A DNA stretch of 21,254 nt from Candidatus Nanopelagicaceae bacterium (GCA_023260175.1 JALQWD010000158.1:1-21254); one strand, 5' to 3'; counted from the stretch's first letter, positions 8,157 through 15,859 are shown. Numbers and translations are program-made. The notes: a model not told the origin generated them from the letters alone.

Positions 8157-9253
8157 AGCTTAACCTCGCGTAGTTGTGCTGCAGATTGTTCCGGTGTCAC
8201 ATCCATAATGAATGCGCCCATTGCAGATTCAGAACCTGCTAAATACTTTAACTTTCCAGGTGCGCGACGCACCGATGTGATCTGCCAATGTAATCGCAGT
8301 AGATCGCGACCTTCACGAACCGGCGCTTGATGCCAAGCTGCGATATAGGCCATCGGAACGCCGTAAACGCCATCAAGACGCTTCATAACCTCAAGAGCAA
8401 TCGCTGGGTAAGAATCGCATTGTTCTGCTGAAAGTTCAGTCAGATCTGCAACTGGCCTAAGCGGCGCGACATGAATCTCATATGGATATCGCGCTGCGAA
8501 AGGCACATAAGCAACCCAATGTTCATTCTGGGCGACGATGCGAACCTTTTCATTTAGCTCGCGCTTTAAAATTTCATCAAATAGGATTTTGCCAAATTCA
8601 TCTTTATATTTCTTGGCAGCTGCAAGCATCTTTTCAACGCGTGGCGGTAGATATGAATATGCATAAATCTGTCCATGTGGATGGTGCAGCGTTACGCCGA
8701 TCTCTTCGCCGCGATTTTCAAATGGTGCAATATGTCGAATAAAGCTCTCATTTGATAGCTCTGATGTTCGATCCACCCAAGCTTCTAGCAGTGTACGAAC
8801 TTGAGTAAGGGATAAATCGCAAAAAGATTGTCCGTGATCAGAGTTGAAAACAATAACTTCACATTTACCAATAGCTTTGCCTATGTCAGTCTCTGGGCCG
8901 GCATAATCCGGAAGCGCATTATCACCAAGTGGAGGGCGAAGTGATGGAGATTTATTATCAAATACAACTACTTCGTATTCACTCTCTGGAATTTCTGTAA
9001 GTAATTCGCTCTTAGTTGTAGGGCAGAGCGGGCAGAGTTCTTTCGGTGGCAAGAAGACGCGATTCTGTCTATGCGCAGAGATCGCAACCCATTCATTTAC
9101 CAAGGGATCAAAGCGAAGTTCTCCAATGCCTGGTTGATCTTCTTTTGGTCTTTGATCAACGGCGCTACGTTCTGTTGGCTTGCTGTCGTAATAACGAATC
9201 GTGCGGCCATCTGCCATTTCACGATCTGTTCTGATTACACCGCGTAGCTCCAT
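8153..9253 (-). CDS. galT: Galactose-1-phosphate uridylyltransferase
   Basis: Exchanges UMP between UDP-glucose and galactose-1-phosphate through a uridylyl-histidine intermediate. The active-site motif is intact: H191-P192-H193-G-Q in LHHPHGQIYAY, with H193 the expected nucleophile. An early CPLC pair (C74, C77) matches the family's zinc site. Other signatures are LRFDPLVNEWVAISAHRQNR and the late LHWQITSVRRAPGKLKYLAG. Length 366 aa is normal. First gene of the gal cluster; it begins 24 nt after the glpK stop on the same strand. TAAGAT 8 nt before the ATG could drive a separate leaderless transcript; otherwise glpK-galTEK may be read as one unit. Confidence 0.96.
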   Translation of the reverse strand: MELRGVIRTDREMADGRTIRYYDSKPTERSAVDQRPKEDQPGIGELRFDPLVNEWVAISAHRQNRVFLPPKELCPLCPTTKSELLTEIPESEYEVVVFDNKSPSLRPPLGDNALPDYAGPETDIGKAIGKCEVIVFNSDHGQSFCDLSLTQVRTLLEAWVDRTSELSNESFIRHIAPFENRGEEIGVTLHHPHGQIYAYSYLPPRVEKMLAAAKKYKDEFGKILFDEILKRELNEKVRIVAQNEHWVAYVPFAARYPYEIHVAPLRPVADLTELSAEQCDSYPAIALEVMKRLDGVYGVPMAYIAAWHQAPVREGRDLLRLHWQITSVRRAPGKLKYLAGSESAMGAFIMDVTPEQSAAQLREVKL

Positions 9254-9277
9254 AGGTTGTTATCTTACTGGCCGAGC

Positions 9278-10726
9278 TCAAGCCAAGTCATATGTACGCG
9301 TAATTGCCTTACGCCAATTCTCATATCCTGAAATTCGCCATGTATCTGAACTTTGCGAACTCCAACTCTTATCTCGCTTCCAAATTTTTCTCAGCTCTTC
9401 TTTACTCTGCCAAAATCCAATTTGTAAACCTGCTGCAAAAGCTGCCCCCATTGCAGTGGTTTCAATGACCACTGGTTTAACGACATCAATTGCCAAAATA
9501 TCTGCCTGTAACTGCATGCATAGGTTGTTTTTAGTGATTCCGCCATCTACGCGCAGCTCTTTTAAAGTAATCCCAGAATCTGCCTGCATCGCATCAATAA
9601 TCTCTTTTGTTTGGTAGCAGATCGCTTCCAAAGTAGCTCTGGCGATATGTGCTTTGGTATTTGCCCTGGATAACCCGACAATTACACCGCGTGCATCGCT
9701 TCGCCAATAAGGAGCAAACAACCCTGAGAAAGCTGGGACAAAGTAAACGCCTCCGTTATCAGGAACTGATGCAGCCAAAGATTCAATCTCAGCGGCGCTA
9801 TTAATAATTCCTAATTGATCACGCAACCATTGAACTGCCGAACCCGTTACAGCTACAGATCCTTCTAGCGCGTATTGCGCAGCTTCACCTTCTATTTGGT
9901 GAAGTACTGTTGTTATCAAACCATTCTTTGATTTAACAATATCTGAACCAGTGCTGATCAGTGCAAAGTTGCCAGTACCGTAGGTTGTCTTTGAATCACC
10001 CGGCTCAAAACATGTTTGGCCAAACATGGCCGCTTGTTGGTCTCCTAATACTCCAGTGACCGAAATTCCATCTTTAGTTTTTCCGAAAAGATGTACCGAT
10101 GGCTTTATTGCAGGTAACCACTCTCGTTTGATACCGAAAATATCGAGTAGTTGTTGATCCCAATCAAGAGTCTCTAAATTCATTAATTGGGTTCGTGATG
10201 CATTTGTTACATCTGTAGCAAATTCGCCTGTTAATTTAAAGAGTAACCACGCATCAATAGTTCCGAGCGCTAAATCCAAATCGCTTGTAATTTTATTCTT
10301 TAAAAGCCATGCCATCTTGCTAGCGGAGAAGTAAGGCGCAATCGGAGTACCAGTTTTGGCAGTTATTACGGATTTAACTTCTTCGGTTAGATTGTTTAAA
10401 TATTCTGCGGTGCGGGTATCTTGCCAAACTATGGCATTGGCTAGCGGTGCGCCGGTTGATTTAGACCAGCAAACGATTGTTTCTCGTTGATTAGTAATGC
10501 CGATAGCGGCCAAATCAGAGATAGAAATCTTCGCATCTGAAATCGCCCCGGCAATCACCTGTTGGGTGTTACGCCAAATTTCCTCTGCATCATGTTCGAC
10601 CCAACCAGGATTGGGGAGAATCTGTTGATGTTCTAGCTGACTTTGCCCAATAATCTCGCCTTTTTGATTTACGATGATAAATCTGGTGCTTGTGGTTCCT
10701 TGATCAAGGCTGCCAATGAAAGTCAC
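9278..10726 (-). CDS. glpK: Glycerol kinase
   Basis: Phosphorylates glycerol to sn-glycerol-3-phosphate with ATP. The FGGY-kinase fold is clear over 482 aa: phosphate-binding LDQGTTSTRF (7-16), TNQRET (78-83), GDQQAAMFGQ (228-237), TYGTGNF (248-254), ALEGSVAVTGSAVQWLRD and the FGGY-type segment VPAFSGLFAPYWRSDARG. The family usually runs near 500 aa, so this is slightly short but complete. Start is GTG at 10726, with TAAAGT exactly 6 nt upstream and no Shine-Dalgarno, indicating a leaderless mRNA. It diverges from glpD across 39 bp, so the two genes that bring glycerol into glycolysis share one regulatory gap. No glycerol facilitator gene is in the window. Confidence 0.97.
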   Translation of the reverse strand: MTFIGSLDQGTTSTRFIIVNQKGEIIGQSQLEHQQILPNPGWVEHDAEEIWRNTQQVIAGAISDAKISISDLAAIGITNQRETIVCWSKSTGAPLANAIVWQDTRTAEYLNNLTEEVKSVITAKTGTPIAPYFSASKMAWLLKNKITSDLDLALGTIDAWLLFKLTGEFATDVTNASRTQLMNLETLDWDQQLLDIFGIKREWLPAIKPSVHLFGKTKDGISVTGVLGDQQAAMFGQTCFEPGDSKTTYGTGNFALISTGSDIVKSKNGLITTVLHQIEGEAAQYALEGSVAVTGSAVQWLRDQLGIINSAAEIESLAASVPDNGGVYFVPAFSGLFAPYWRSDARGVIVGLSRANTKAHIARATLEAICYQTKEIIDAMQADSGITLKELRVDGGITKNNLCMQLQADILAIDVVKPVVIETTAMGAAFAAGLQIGFWQSKEELRKIWKRDKSWSSQSSDTWRISGYENWRKAITRTYDLA

Positions 10727-10732
10727 ATAGGA

Positions 10733-10738
10733 ACTTTA
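10733..10738 (-). promoter_or_regulatory. -10 box for leaderless glpK transcript
   Basis: On the minus strand TAAAGT (10738 down to 10733) is followed by 6 nt and then the GTG start of glpK. The spacing is that expected when transcription starts at the start codon. No -35 is obvious. Inferred from sequence only. Confidence 0.5.
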
Positions 10739-10750
10739 CTTAACTACCGA

Positions 10751-10770
10751 TAACATTGACCAGTAATGTT
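10751..10770 (+). promoter_or_regulatory. Possible glpD -10 box and overlapping operator-like inverted repeat
   Basis: TAACAT (10751-10756) lies 9 nt before the glpD ATG at 10766. An interrupted inverted repeat AACATT (10752-10757), N7, AATGTT (10765-10770) overlaps this hexamer and the start codon. It could be a regulator site, but the arms are only 6 bp and AT-rich, so chance is possible. Confidence 0.35.
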
Positions 10771-12418
10771 TGATGCCAATTTAAATCCCGACCAGCGCGC
10801 TGATGATTTGTCACGCCTTGGCAAAGAGCACTTTGATGTTCTGGTAATTGGCGGTGGAATTAACGGAGTAGGCGTTGCCTTAGACGCGGCTACTCGTGGG
10901 CTTTCAGTGGCCCTTGTTGAGGCTGATGATTTTGCTTCTGGCACCTCAAGCCGTTCTAGCAAGTTAATCCACGGCGGATTACGTTATCTCGAACAATATG
11001 ATTTTAAGTTAGTACGCGAAGCGTTACACGAACGTGAGCTATTGGTTTCGAGCTTGGCGCCACATTTAGTAAAGCCAGTGGCATTTCTCTATCCATTGCA
11101 AGAGAAGGTTAAAGAGCGCACTTACGTTGGCGCTGGCTTGGCTCTATATGACGCGCTACGCGGTTTCAAGAGAGCGTTACCTGGACACAAGCACCTCTCT
11201 CAAAAAACAATCTCAGAGATTGCGCCAAGTTTGCGCACCGATGTAATTACTGGAGCTATTAGATATTTTGATGCACAGGTAGACGATGCGCGCCACACGA
11301 TGATGATTGCCCGCACTGCAAAAAGACACGGGGCTGCAATTATCACTCGCGCCAAAGTTGATTCACTTACCAAGAAAGGAAAGCGAGTAACTGGCGCAAT
11401 CGTTTCTGATTTAAATTCCAAGAAGAAGATCACGGTAAAAGCTTCTGCTGTAATTATGTGCGCAGGTGTATGGAGCGATGAGCTTCATAAGGAATTTGGT
11501 ATCGAGGCTGGCTACGAAGTGAAGATGAGCAAGGGCGTACACATAACCCTGCCTGGTAGCGCCATCAAAGCTGACGAAGGCGTAATCATCAAAACAGCGG
11601 TATCCGTGCTCTTCATTATTCCTTGGAAAGATCAGTGGATGATCGGCACCACTGATACTGAATACCTAGGCGATCGCAATCAACCATTAGCCGATAGATC
11701 TGATGTCCAATACATTATTGATCAAGCCAATCGTGTCCTCTCGCCACGAATCAATATCGACCAAGTAATTGGTGTTTTTGCGGGCTTACGACCATTAGTT
11801 GCTAATAAGAAAGCTACCGATACCACAAAGCTTTCCAGAGAACATACTGTTGATAGACCAATACCGGGCTTTGTAAGTCTTGCAGGTGGCAAATACACAA
11901 CTTATCGAGTCATGGCAAAAGATGCTGTTGATATGGCAACCAATGACATTACAAAATTAACAAATGAATCAATCACAGATAAATTACCAATTATCGGTGC
12001 TGATGGATATTTTGCATTAGCTCAGCAAGTTGAGATGTTATCTGCAAAATATAATTTAAAAAGCGAAACAGTTACGCATTTGCTTGATCGATATGGTTCT
12101 GAAATTAGCGATGTACTTGAATTGATTGATGAAGATCGCAAGTTAGCGGCGCCAATTTCACGCGATCTGCCATATCTAAAAGCCGAATTGGTTTATGCGG
12201 TTATCGCTGAAGGCGCACAATCGGTTGCAGATGTGCTTGAACGACGCACTCGTATCTGGTTCGAAGCTGCAAACTTTGGAATCTCTTTAGCTGCACCAAC
12301 GGCAGATTTAATTGCGCCATACCTTGGCTGGAAAGCAGCGCAGAAGAAAGCTTCTGTTTCTGATTATCAAAAGCGAGTTACTGCAGCTGAAGAATCTGCA
12401 GCTAGACTTTTAAATTAA
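10766..12418 (+). CDS. glpD: FAD-dependent glycerol-3-phosphate dehydrogenase
   Basis: Oxidises glycerol-3-phosphate to dihydroxyacetone phosphate, passing electrons through FAD to the respiratory quinone pool at the membrane. The N-terminal dinucleotide fold DVLVIGGGINGVGVALDAA (24-42) is followed by the family signature SSRSSKLIHGGLRYLEQYDF. Later landmarks are RYFDAQVDDAR, GVHITLPGS, IPWKDQWMIGTTDTEY, the GLRPL motif and SLAGGKYTTYR. The C-terminal domain near 430-510 is of the GlpD cap type. Length 550 aa fits the family. It is divergent from glpK, and its stop overlaps the stop of the convergent lysozyme gene, so nothing separates their 3' ends. Confidence 0.96.
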   Translation: MFDANLNPDQRADDLSRLGKEHFDVLVIGGGINGVGVALDAATRGLSVALVEADDFASGTSSRSSKLIHGGLRYLEQYDFKLVREALHERELLVSSLAPHLVKPVAFLYPLQEKVKERTYVGAGLALYDALRGFKRALPGHKHLSQKTISEIAPSLRTDVITGAIRYFDAQVDDARHTMMIARTAKRHGAAIITRAKVDSLTKKGKRVTGAIVSDLNSKKKITVKASAVIMCAGVWSDELHKEFGIEAGYEVKMSKGVHITLPGSAIKADEGVIIKTAVSVLFIIPWKDQWMIGTTDTEYLGDRNQPLADRSDVQYIIDQANRVLSPRINIDQVIGVFAGLRPLVANKKATDTTKLSREHTVDRPIPGFVSLAGGKYTTYRVMAKDAVDMATNDITKLTNESITDKLPIIGADGYFALAQQVEMLSAKYNLKSETVTHLLDRYGSEISDVLELIDEDRKLAAPISRDLPYLKAELVYAVIAEGAQSVADVLERRTRIWFEAANFGISLAAPTADLIAPYLGWKAAQKKASVSDYQKRVTAAEESAARLLN

Positions 12419-14010
12419 TTTACTATTTGTCCGCGGCAAGCATCTGCAGGAACTTTTGTTGAAGTTCCAGGCTTCGGGCTTGGTGAAACAGTTGGAGTGG
12501 GTTTTACGCCTTCTCCCATGACAATCTGAATCGGAATTACAGATTTAGCATGAGTGCCAGATGCATCGATAAATTGAAGTGAAGCATCCCAAGTTCCGAC
12601 CGGAATACCTTTAACCGTGAGGGTAAATGAACCATTTTTGGCACGAACTGCGCTCTGATCCAACAGAATGCTCTTATCTGGCAAAATTAATTTCACAGTG
12701 CCGGTGACCACAGGCATCAAACTTGGTCGCAAGACATTTAATTGGAATACCGACGGTTTATCGCTTGTGGAATAGGCAGCGCTGATTAATTGCATTGCCG
12801 AAGGTTCATTGACAGGCATCATGTCTGAAACTTGCGGCACCCAGATTCCCTTTGTGAGCTCAACAAAAGAATTCACATCGCCACGATAAACGTTTAAATC
12901 AAGGCGTCCGCTTGGCACACCATATTTCTTTCCAATTCCGCATGAAGAATATTGCCAAACAACCCACTCAGATGAACATGATGAATTTGTCCAAGTGTGC
13001 ACATAGCAACCGCTAAGTTTTTGTCCAGGCTGTCCAAGTGGATCCGCCGGATTAATTCCGTAATGCGCTTGCCACAATGGATACTGACGAAGTTCGGTAT
13101 TGCGAACCATGGCGTTCTCTAAGAATTGTGAATATGAATAGAGCATTGGAGTGCGGCCAGTTGCAGCCTTTACAGTTGATAACCAAGTTGTAGCAAAGAG
13201 AGTTACTAATTTCTTGGAAGTGTATTGAGTACATTTACTGCCACTGTACTGAATGCAGTTATTCTCTAGATCAAGGGCATAGGGAAGTGAACGATCGTTA
13301 TATCCGCCTACCGATGCTAAGCGCCAGATAGCTTTCTGTGCTTGAGTTTTCGCTTCGGTAATTACTGTCGCCTCATCTTTTGAATTCGGCAAATATGAAT
13401 AATGATAAAAACCAGTGTAAAGACCGGCAGCTTGTGCTGCATCCATATCTATCGATAACCATTTACGGGCATCTATATCAGATTTGTCTTTTCCATCAGA
13501 TGCTTTGATCATTACGAATCGAACGCCAGCTTTATACATCTTTGCAAAATCAATTAATTTATCTCCGGGATGTTGCCAACGACTGATATCTACGCCGTGA
13601 ATACGTCCACCTGGACCTGAAAGTGAGATAAGTTGGGTTGGGTCTGCTTCGGAAATAGTTGACGCTGTATCAATCACGAAAGTTCTTTGATTAGAGTAAA
13701 TCCCATTTGCGACCGCTCTATATGTGGCGCTCCCTGCAAGAGCTGTAGATACCACTTCGATTTTCCAAGAACCGCTTGATTTGGTCTTTGCTCCTAAGGC
13801 GCTTTTGGTCCAGCTGCCATTTAATTTAACTTCTATTCGTACTTGGACGTTATTGCGTGCCGGCTTCAAAATGCCATTTAGAGTGACTTTTGGTTCACCA
13901 ATTGTTGGAGTCTTGGTGATGTTTAATGAAAGCGATGTAGCAGCAATTGCGCTTTCAACTCCTAGGAAAATTAGACTTACTGAAGCAAGAACGGCAATTA
14001 ATTTCTTCAC
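12415..14010 (-). CDS. Secreted GH25-family lysozyme (muramidase) with flanking beta-type domains
   Basis: An exported peptidoglycan hydrolase predicted to cleave the MurNAc-GlcNAc bond. Of 531 aa, residues 1-23 are a signal peptide (MKKLIAVLASVSLIFLG...AIA). Residues 25-115 look like an Ig-like beta domain. The GH25 domain runs about 137-385: D141 in HGVDISRWQ, D247 and E249 in YALDLEN, WQYSSCGIGKKYG, and D371 in RLDLNVYRGD, matching the family acidic residues. Several Cys pairs fit an extracellular fold. The C-terminus has a second beta-rich region and a Pro/Ser/Thr tail (TPTVSPSPKPGTS). The GTG start overlaps the stop of the 84-aa gene upstream (GTGA). It could remodel the cell's own wall or attack other cells. 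Confidence 0.9.
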   Translation of the reverse strand: MKKLIAVLASVSLIFLGVESAIAATSLSLNITKTPTIGEPKVTLNGILKPARNNVQVRIEVKLNGSWTKSALGAKTKSSGSWKIEVVSTALAGSATYRAVANGIYSNQRTFVIDTASTISEADPTQLISLSGPGGRIHGVDISRWQHPGDKLIDFAKMYKAGVRFVMIKASDGKDKSDIDARKWLSIDMDAAQAAGLYTGFYHYSYLPNSKDEATVITEAKTQAQKAIWRLASVGGYNDRSLPYALDLENNCIQYSGSKCTQYTSKKLVTLFATTWLSTVKAATGRTPMLYSYSQFLENAMVRNTELRQYPLWQAHYGINPADPLGQPGQKLSGCYVHTWTNSSCSSEWVVWQYSSCGIGKKYGVPSGRLDLNVYRGDVNSFVELTKGIWVPQVSDMMPVNEPSAMQLISAAYSTSDKPSVFQLNVLRPSLMPVVTGTVKLILPDKSILLDQSAVRAKNGSFTLTVKGIPVGTWDASLQFIDASGTHAKSVIPIQIVMGEGVKPTPTVSPSPKPGTSTKVPADACRGQIVN

Positions 14011-14261
14011 CAGTTTATTTCCAATCTAACCGAAGCCACCTCTTGAATTACCTCTTGAAGTAGCGGTGCAAATTTGGACCTGCTATCTACGTAAGAATGA
14101 TCACCAGAGAATTTCTCTGGATCAGAGAAATCTAAATGCAAAGTACTTCCTTCAAGTTTGGCTAAACGTGCATCAAAGAAGGTTAGCCAAGCGACGCGAT
14201 TGCGGGCTTCAAGTGCAAATAAAACTTGACTCCACTGCGCTTTAAGATCGGCTAACTCCAT
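14007..14261 (-). CDS. 84-aa protein resembling the C-terminal domain of actinobacterial DnaX (tau)
   Basis: A short acidic protein that from memory resembles the extreme C-terminal domain of actinobacterial DNA polymerase III gamma/tau. The LKAQWSQVLFALEARNRVAW helix parallels their 'LWPeVLeavk.rsRvaW' pattern, and LEGSTLHLDFSDPEKF parallels 'l.g.tLtLgF'. No AAA+ or other DnaX part is present, so it would be a free-standing copy of that domain. TAGGTT lies exactly 6 nt before the ATG with no Shine-Dalgarno, suggesting a leaderless transcript. Its stop overlaps the lysozyme GTG start, so the two are probably coupled, although a link between a replisome domain and a secreted lysozyme is not obvious. 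The gene call is firm; the homology is tentative. Confidence 0.6.
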   Translation of the reverse strand: MELADLKAQWSQVLFALEARNRVAWLTFFDARLAKLEGSTLHLDFSDPEKFSGDHSYVDSRSKFAPLLQEVIQEVASVRLEINW

Positions 14262-14267
14262 GAGTTA

Positions 14268-14273
14268 AACCTA
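14268..14273 (-). promoter_or_regulatory. -10 box for leaderless 84-aa gene and lysozyme transcript
   Basis: On the minus strand TAGGTT (14273 down to 14268), then TAACTC, then ATG at 14261, fits leaderless initiation at the start codon. No -35 is evident. Confidence 0.45.
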
Positions 14274-14283
14274 TCTTAAGGAT

Positions 14284-14898
14284 TTACTTACGGCCGTTAA
14301 CCAGCTCGAAATAGGAGTTCATTAGTCGAACTCGGGTGTTCTGTTTATGGTCAAATGAAATGCCTAATGTCATCGCAATTCTCGCAAGCATCTGTTCCAC
14401 AGACTTTTCAGATACATATCTCATCTTTGCAATCTCAGAATTTGCATTTCCCTCTGCCATTAAGCGGAAGGTTTCAATTTGGCAATCTGAGAGAAAATCG
14501 CAGTAGTGGAATTCGCTTTCGCAATTAACGCATTGAATAGATCTCGCCATTGCCTCTTTTAGGCAATCTAAATCTCCATGTTTGACCATTTGAGTTATTA
14601 CTATCCCAATGGGTAGTTCTTTCTTATTAAGACCAATTAGTCGCATATCTCTGGATTTCGTGGCAAGCACAATTCCCATTTGAGGAAATAATTTACGTAC
14701 AGAAGATGCGAGTTCAACTGCCTTCAGATGTCTGTAATCTACATTTAAAAGTATTGCATCAGGAATATGACGTTTGATTGAACTTAAGGCAACGACATCA
14801 TTATCGGTTTCGCCGATTACATCAAAACCAAGGATAGATAATGAATTAGCTAAGGTGATATTGGTGAATCCGTCTTCACCAAATAGATAAATTCTCAC
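14284..14898 (-). CDS. Degenerate response regulator with LuxR-type HTH and a four-Cys cluster
   Basis: A 204-aa protein with the layout of a NarL/LuxR-type response regulator. Residues 1-115 follow the receiver pattern: acidic pair E8-D9, the strand AILLNVD (48-54), T80 and a Lys at 106. The usual phospho-acceptor Asp is replaced by N52 (LLN instead of LLD), with D54 two residues on, so normal phosphorylation is doubtful. Residues 137-180 form a LuxR-like HTH (LSDCQIETFRLMAEGNANSEI...SEKSVEQM). Between them lie C123, C126, C133 and C139 (CVNC...C...C), a possible metal or redox site. Start is GTG 14898. No histidine kinase is nearby, and the next genes do not reveal its targets. Confidence 0.75.
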   Translation of the reverse strand: MRIYLFGEDGFTNITLANSLSILGFDVIGETDNDVVALSSIKRHIPDAILLNVDYRHLKAVELASSVRKLFPQMGIVLATKSRDMRLIGLNKKELPIGIVITQMVKHGDLDCLKEAMARSIQCVNCESEFHYCDFLSDCQIETFRLMAEGNANSEIAKMRYVSEKSVEQMLARIAMTLGISFDHKQNTRVRLMNSYFELVNGRK

Positions 14899-14952
14899 AG
14901 GCAGAATTTTTCCAAGTGAAATTTAAGTTGCAGATTGGGTTATCCCTACATA

Positions 14953-15753
14953 TTATTTAGCTAAACGCGATACCACTTTTGAGATGTGGTCAATCATTTT
15001 TCCTCCGTCAATTGGCCCCTTGGATGAATGGGCAGCTGACTGGGCATGAATATAAGAAGCGCTAGCACCCAGCTCAATAAGTGTTTCGTGATTGACCTTT
15101 TGATGGTTTAGCGCAAGCAAAGCGCCAAGAATTCCAGCCAATACATCTCCGGTTCCTGCAGTTGCTAAATATGAAGTTGCTGCAGGTAATTGAATGACTC
15201 TCTTTTCATTTGCGACAACTGTTTTATTGCCCTTTAAAAGCACCGTTACTTTGAAACGTCTTGCTGCATCTTGTGCGTAATAGATTGGATCAGATTCAAT
15301 ATCTTTTACGGATACCTTTATTAGTTCTGATAATTCACCCGCATGAGGAGTAATAATTGTTGGTGATTTACTTGTACCAGTTAAGTAAAGCGCGCCAGCA
15401 TCTAAAACCTTTGGTAAATCAGCTCTATTTGCCATCTCCATTGTAATTTTGCGGAGTAGTGATTTCTTTGCCGGGATACCGCTACCTAGTAAATATGCAT
15501 CAACATTTCCAGGTTGGATTACCACCTCTGGGCGATTTTGAATTACCGCTTTCTTTACAACTTCTGGTCCAAAGTAACGGACCATTCCGATTCCAACTGC
15601 AAGCGCAGCTGAAGTGCTAAGTAGCGCTGCACCTGGATATTGCTTTGACCCAGTTACACACCCCAAAACACCGCGACGATATTTGTGATCGCTCTTCTTC
15701 GGCTTTGGTAGATATGCGGAAGTTTTCGCTGCGCTCCAACTTTCGACTTTCAC
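14953..15753 (-). CDS. nnrD: ADP-dependent NAD(P)H-hydrate dehydratase (YjeF C-terminal type)
   Basis: Repairs damaged NAD(P)H hydrate by dehydration. The ribokinase-like fold is recognised by DHKYRRGVLGCVTGSKQYPG (22-41), ITPHAGEL (134-141) and the anion-hole/catalytic motif TAGTGDVLAGILGALLA (198-214, D203). At 266 aa it holds only the dehydratase; the epimerase domain (NnrE) often fused to it is absent. The start is GTG 15753, supported by the family-like N-terminus (W..AKTSAYLPKP). That codon is one base beyond the 3' end of tRNA-Met on the same strand, so there is no space for a promoter or ribosome-binding site: it is probably expressed from the tRNA transcript. Confidence 0.9.
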   Translation of the reverse strand: MKVESWSAAKTSAYLPKPKKSDHKYRRGVLGCVTGSKQYPGAALLSTSAALAVGIGMVRYFGPEVVKKAVIQNRPEVVIQPGNVDAYLLGSGIPAKKSLLRKITMEMANRADLPKVLDAGALYLTGTSKSPTIITPHAGELSELIKVSVKDIESDPIYYAQDAARRFKVTVLLKGNKTVVANEKRVIQLPAATSYLATAGTGDVLAGILGALLALNHQKVNHETLIELGASASYIHAQSAAHSSKGPIDGGKMIDHISKVVSRLAK

Positions 15754-15754
15754 G

Positions 15755-15828
15755 TGAGGAGGGTGGGGCTCGAACCCACGACGACCGGATTATGAGTCCG
15801 GGGCTCTAACCGACTGAGCTACCCCCTC
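15755..15828 (-). tRNA. tRNA-Met (anticodon CAT, probably elongator)
   Basis: Reading the minus strand, acceptor GAGGGGG (15828-15822) pairs with CCTCCTC (15762-15756) through six Watson-Crick pairs and one G-U; discriminator A is at 15755. The D-stem is GCTC/GAGC. Anticodon stem CCGGA/TCCGG encloses loop CTCATAA, giving CAT. The T-stem GTGGG/CCCAC has loop TTCGAGC. CCA is not encoded. The mismatch-free acceptor end and overall look fit elongator Met; tRNA-Ile with a lysidine-modified CAT anticodon is a less likely alternative. Confidence 0.93.
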
Positions 15829-15837
15829 GCAGTGCGC

Positions 15838-15853
15838 ATCTTACTTGTAACCT
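15838..15853. promoter_or_regulatory. Divergent -10 boxes for tRNA-Met (-) and the M23-like peptidase (+)
   Basis: On the minus strand TAAGAT (15843 down to 15838) lies 9 nt before the tRNA-Met 5' end. On the plus strand TAACCT (15848-15853) lies exactly 6 nt before ATG 15860, implying a leaderless peptidase mRNA. The two promoters would overlap back to back. Inferred from consensus and spacing. Confidence 0.5.
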
Positions 15854-15859
15854 TTGGCC

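Noticed and set aside
9201..9617. 138-codon plus-strand open frame at the glpK/galT junction
   Set aside because: It is antisense to the glpK C-terminus and galT N-terminus, which have strong family motifs; the translation shows no recognisable motif.
15755..15828. tRNA-Ile with lysidine-modified CAT anticodon instead of tRNA-Met
   Set aside because: The GTAGCTCAGTCGGTTAGAGC region and the ACTCATAAT loop look like elongator Met. It cannot be fully excluded without checking for tilS identity elements, so it is only noted.
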